Source of the DNA: Imbricaverruca yamaguchii
Taxonomy: Eukaryota > Arthropoda > Thecostraca > Neoverrucidae
DNA: 64,000 bases
Assembly: GCA_034440575.1 (NCBI GenBank)
Contig: JAOTOL010001451.1
Span: 62,001-126,000 of the forward strand
Direction: 5' to 3'
Positions 59,995 to 64,000 of the stretch are shown here, in pieces. The number at the start of each line of letters is the position of its first letter. The stretch's first letter is position 1. Below the pieces are notes generated by a model. The model was not told the DNA's origin, searched no databases, and saw nothing but the letters and a program-made list of their open reading frames with translations. A program made the translations under genes and the position numbers.

Positions 59995-60559
59995 CTGGGA
60001 AGTGGTGAAACATATGTGAGTTGGAAAGTTGACAGAAAAGTTAACAGGGGTAGGTGAGGCAGATCACATGGGGGCATCTGAGTTCTCCCAACTTCCCTGC
60101 CTGAGTGCACCACTGACAGTTTTGTGTGCATATATGCAGCCTTTATGGCGCATGCGACTGTTTAGACCCATTAATTGGCCGTGCCTTTGGTTTCTTAACC
60201 CTAGACATGATGACTGATAAAACTTATCTGGTACCTACATACAGCAGTGCAGCCAGGAAATTTGTAAGGGGGAAGTGGGTGGGGCTAACACAAAAGGGGC
60301 CCCGACAGTGCTAGATGGGCCCATCTCCCAGGGAGGCCCAGGCCTCTATGTCTCCCCATCAATGACTCAGCAACCAGGGGGGTGCATTCCCGACATTTTG
60401 AGGGGCCCGGCGGCTTCCCTTCCAAAACTCACCTTCTTAGAAAAAAAGATCGGATGTCCATGGTGACAGCAAGTCTCAGGCAGTAGGTGGCTATTAGGAG
60501 ACACCGGCACTGAATTGTTTATTTATATGTCCAAGGCCCTAATGGACTGTTCAGACCTA

Positions 60560-60636
60560 GCGTAATTTCGACGCAAAAAGACAGCGCAATGACAGACTAG
60601 GCGTAATCCCGACGCACTGGGCGTAATTTCGACGCA
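60560..60636. repeat. 16-bp repeat gcgtaatttcgacgca, three copies
   Basis: At 60560, 60601 (gcgtaatcccgacgca) and 60621. Possibly a sub-terminal transposase-binding repeat of the hAT element. Confidence 0.8.
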
Positions 60637-61339
60637 TCAGCAGACCAGTGCAGTGACATCGCCTGGACGCGAGTATGCCAGCGATCAACTGACAGATCGG
60701 TTGCTATGACAACAAAATCAGCTGTTTAGATTGGGTTCAAATGTGGCACAGAGGTGGCGACTGAGTTTTGTCATTGCAGATGATCCCAAAGCGTTAATTT
60801 GTGAGTTGCTGCGATTCAGGGTGATGCTTCTCTGTGTTGGTAATTTTTCGAGAGTGGTTAGAAGCATATCTCGCTTTTGTCGTAAGCAGTTTTCCTCGTT
60901 AGCATTTTCATTATCCGTTTAGTTTCGCACCATTTCTAGCTTTGCTGTCTGTCGACCTTGCGTCAAGGTCGCTGTGCGCCGGCGGAAAAAGTTGAGAAAA
61001 TCCAACATTGTGCGCTCGGAAAACGCCAGCGTTTTGTAGGAATCGGCAGACAGCTGACGCAAGACCGGCGCAAAGCGCTGTAAACAACACTAGTGCGCCA
61101 AGATACCTGTTTTACATATTTGCTACCATATGCTGGGAGAAGTGTTTTCCTTCATTCTGGTTCATTTATGAATGCGGAAAAATCCATTGACTGGGGCCCG
61201 ACAGATCTCGAAAGTGGGCCCGGCAGGTCTCAAAACTTGGGGGTCAACCCCCCAGCTCTGCCGGCTGGGGGTCGCGACCCCAACCCCTGCTCACGGCGCC
61301 CCTGCAAATATACATACACTGTCCAGAAGTCACATAGGC

Positions 61340-61492
61340 AAGAAAATCATGGTTGCTGATCATCTCTGGACATGCTTGCAATGTGCTCTGTGGCTGCAGT
61401 CATTCTCTTCAAGACTATTGAGATGGCCCAAATCTGAATTGGGGTGGCTCGAGCCATCCCAAATGTACACAAATGACACCCCTGCTTTGGGT
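61340..61492 (-). repeat. ~155-bp dispersed repeat, minus copy
   Basis: Reverse-complement relative of 50413-50572: agcaggggtgtcatttgtgt, gggatggctcgagccacccc, gatttgggccatctc and cacattgcaagcatg. Confidence 0.82.
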
Positions 61493-62464
61493 CCGATCAA
61501 GACTGCCGCTGCCATTACGGGCATGTTTATTTTCGGTCGTCTCAAGCGGCTCCAAAATCTATCGTTCGGTTGCGAGTACGATGGTATAGCTTCAGCCAAC
61601 TTCAGCGATCGAAAATTATATTGGTGCACGTGCTGCCACGTCAGTCAGACCGCCGCGGCAAGAAGTCGATATTTCGAATAACTGGTACGCTGCATACAGG
61701 TAAATACGTTTGTCACTACGAGTATGGAAATGACTGTTCGAAAACAGTTTAACCCGCGCAGTGCAAGGGTGAGGTTACTTTGGAATGTTTTTTTTTAAGC
61801 CGGCCTCCATACTAGATCCATGCTTGGTGGCGTCTGAGATGACACAATGGCTCTGTCGTTCTCAATTAACTAGAACCAGCTGAGAAGAACGGGAGGGGAT
61901 GGGTGTCGGGTTCCGCTCAGCAAAGCGAGCAGGTTAACGATTGCTTGCTGATGGGCAATAGGACATGCGATATAGAAGAGCATATCTCAAGTAGGTAGTG
62001 AACAGACAAGTCAACACGCTTTTGATTTTTGGCATGCAGGAAAATGTTCCACTCGACAATTATTAGGTTTTCGGCCATGTCAAAAGAGCAACATTTAACT
62101 ACCATTTAAATAAAAGCCAGGGTAAGGCCTCCTGACATAATCAGTGGTATGAAATCGCAATGGTGACCAAACTCCGAAACTATTCCTCTGAAATTTAACT
62201 TGGAAAATGCTTTCAATGGCTACCGGATCTCGCTAATTTGAGTCCAGATTCTTCATTGCCCTTTTTTGGTGGAAACTATGTTGTTTGCCTTTATAAACGA
62301 CAAAGTCCTCAGCTGAACTCGGGCTGGACTTCAACTTGGTTGGACTGTTCTTCCACATTGTAGGGACGGACGAGGTAGGGGAGGTGGTCGAACAATTTCT
62401 GCATGCGGGTGGGCGAGCACCTACAGAGACACGTCATAGCCACTATCCAAGAGCGAGCCTGCCA
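61493..62464. other. No gene recognised
   Basis: No coding frame I recognise on either strand. Confidence 0.4.
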
Positions 62465-62790
62465 GTCGACCGACTGGGACTGCGCCGACTGCAGCACGAG
62501 TACCGCAGCCGTCGCCAGCCGTCGGGGCCCCGCGCGCGCCCACCGTCGAGTATGGCCGGCGCTCTCCGCTCAGCCCCGCCGACCGGAGCCGGCCAGCTCG
62601 CGGCCGCGCAGCACCAATGAGCGCGCGCGGGGGGCGGGGCGTCGCCGCCGCGGAGACGTCGGCCCGCCGGCCGGCCGCGTCGACGGCGTCCGCGCCGCCG
62701 ACGGGGAAATGACGTGGCTGGTGTCGACGGCGACTGGACCTCGCCGGCTGCGACGGCCGCTGGCGGAAGCCATGGGCACCACGGATGCGT
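62465..62790. promoter_or_regulatory. GC-rich, CpG-dense island; possible promoter and first exon
   Basis: A sharp island of CpG-dense sequence (gcgcgcgcggggggcggggc at 62619-62638) in otherwise balanced DNA. A plus-strand ATG in good context (gaagccATGg, 62772) reads MGTTDASISCDIK and meets a possible donor, aag|gtcagt, near 62811. No family match, and frames are also open on the minus strand, so a first exon is only a possibility. Confidence 0.35.
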
Positions 62791-62811
62791 CCATCAGCTG
62801 TGACATCAAGG

Positions 62812-63580
62812 TCAGTGTCGCCGGCCCACCAGCTCTCAGTTCTTCGCGTGCTTTGGTCCAATTTGAAGTGGTCATTCGCGGTGCGGCATCGTATAACTCG
62901 ACCGGTACACTATGCGTGCCCGTGGGAAGAAATCGATACGTATTTATGCAATACGATGCCTGGAATTCAGGGCAAATAATCCGGCAAGACACAGCGAACA
63001 GGACCGAATGCGGAATACTGGTACTCCAATGAGGAATATAGGAATACTCCAGTTGTTTAGTGAATGTGTCAGCATCTACATTAACAAGTTCCCCATTCCA
63101 TTATTGATCAGAATGATGTACAGCATTTTGAACGGATAACAATATATGTGCTGGAACCCAGCCTGAACCTGTACTCAAAATGCCAACATCAATTTGGCAG
63201 CACATGCATTTACAATAGCTGGTCCACGCCATGTCAATCGGTTGCACAATTTATTTCATTTTTAGTTACGCACAATTAATGGTGGCCGATAGTGGATTGA
63301 TTCATCCAAGCTTCCCTCATGGTGACTGCAAGAGGGATCGGGAGGGATGCCTTAGAAACATCGGTAAATACACGCTTCCGGTGATGCGTAACATAGCTTG
63401 GTCTTTCCAAAGTTATCGTGTAGCCTTAAGCTCCTCGTGAGCCAGAATGAACCAGTATTAAAGTTCAACTAATTGTTGCCAATACAGCCATTTCTTGGAT
63501 TGACCGTTGTACCTGGCGCCGCATGCCGGATGGCTTAGCTAACGAGTTATTGGGAGTGATCAAGATTTAATGTAGGTGTA
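62812..63580. other. No gene recognised
   Basis: Balanced composition, no coding frame I recognise. Confidence 0.4.
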
Positions 63581-63584
63581 AATC

Positions 63585-64000
63585 TCCGAGACACCACACA
63601 GGCACCAGGGTGCAGGTGTCGTCTCAGGTGTACCACCCAAACCTCATGGTGCAGGTGGCGTCTCAGGGATACCACCCAAACCCCATGGTGTAGGTGTCGT
63701 CTCAGGGATACCACCCAGACCTCAGGACGTAGGTGTCGTCTCAGGGATACCACCCAGACCCCAGGGTGCAGGTGTCGTCTCAGGTGTACCACCCAAACCT
63801 CATGGTGCAGGTGTCGTCTCAGGGATACCACCCAAACCCCATGGTGTAGGTGTCGTCTCAGGGATACCACACAGACCTCAGGGTGTAGGTGTCGTCTCAG
63901 GGATACCACCCAGACCTCAGGGTGTAGGTGTCGTCTCAGGGATACCACCCAGACATCAGGGTGTAGGTGCTCATCTCACATATACCACCCAGACATCAGG
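63585..64000. repeat. 39-bp minisatellite running off the window
   Basis: About 10.5 copies of ctcagggtgtaggtgtcgtc plus tcagggataccacccagac, with variants ggtgtaccac, catggtgcagg and ggacgtagg. The 13-codon period makes a long minus-strand open frame (VSLRRHLHPEVWV units) that is most likely an artefact. The right border lies beyond 64000. Confidence 0.95.

Larger units (their letters stand above)
56464..61304 (-). mobile_element. hAT-superfamily DNA transposon with 8-bp target duplication
   Basis: Terminal inverted repeats CAGGGGCGCCG lie at 56464 and, inverted, end at 61304. They are flanked by identical 8-bp duplications CAAATATA (56456-56463 and 61305-61312), the hAT hallmark. Inside is a minus-strand transposase gene with the zinc-finger, catalytic and dimerisation parts of the ZMYM1-like hAT group. 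The element is 4841 bp. The borders are intact but the gene is broken. The non-coding right part (60000-61300) holds three copies of gcgtaat(t/c)(t/c)cgacgca. Confidence 0.93.

Overview
The window is invertebrate nuclear DNA: split genes with GT-AG introns, tRNA-derived SINEs, LINE relics, DNA transposons and many minisatellites. Nothing bacterial is visible. An arthropod, perhaps a crustacean such as a barnacle, is my guess from the texture of the sequence; no marker in the window proves it.

One conserved host gene is certain. It is DHX16 (the Prp2-type DEAH-box spliceosomal RNA helicase), on the minus strand from 44178 down to 21561. Four coding exons (43802-44178, 43235-43446, 35832-38025, 21561-21978) join in phase at GT-AG borders and give 3201 nt, 1066 residues plus a stop. 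Its third intron is about 13.9 kb. That intron holds an 11-bp minisatellite next to the acceptor, an LTR-retrotransposon protease relic, a tRNA-derived SINE, several minisatellites and a (GCG)n/(GGGC)n tract of about 190 bp.

Layout. 1-14.1 kb: no host gene recognised; small inverted and tandem repeats, a decayed LINE reverse-transcriptase tail at 8.9-9.7 kb, an AT-rich minisatellite, a long (CA)n and a 20-bp minisatellite. 14158-19026: a DNA transposon with terminal inverted repeats of about 660-690 bp, inserted in a 99-bp satellite with an ATAT target duplication and carrying a broken, intron-containing transposase. 19.0-21.2 kb: the rest of that satellite, then a 40-bp array. 21.6-44.2 kb: DHX16. 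44.3-47.3 kb: AT-rich upstream DNA with a foldback repeat. 47.3-56.4 kb: intergenic, with minisatellites, a SINE with target duplications, a TTAA-flanked element and a LINE tail relic. 56464-61304: a complete-ended hAT transposon with an 8-bp target duplication (CAAATATA) and a ZMYM1-like transposase broken by frameshifts and a stop. 62.4-62.8 kb: a GC-rich island that may be a promoter or first exon. 63.58 kb to the end: a 39-bp minisatellite that runs off the window.

The only pathway that can be stated is pre-mRNA splicing through DHX16. Everything else recognised is mobile or repetitive DNA. The most informative new observation is that different SINE families, and a short hairpin-bearing repeat, appear to share one 3' tail, which suggests mobilisation by a common LINE.
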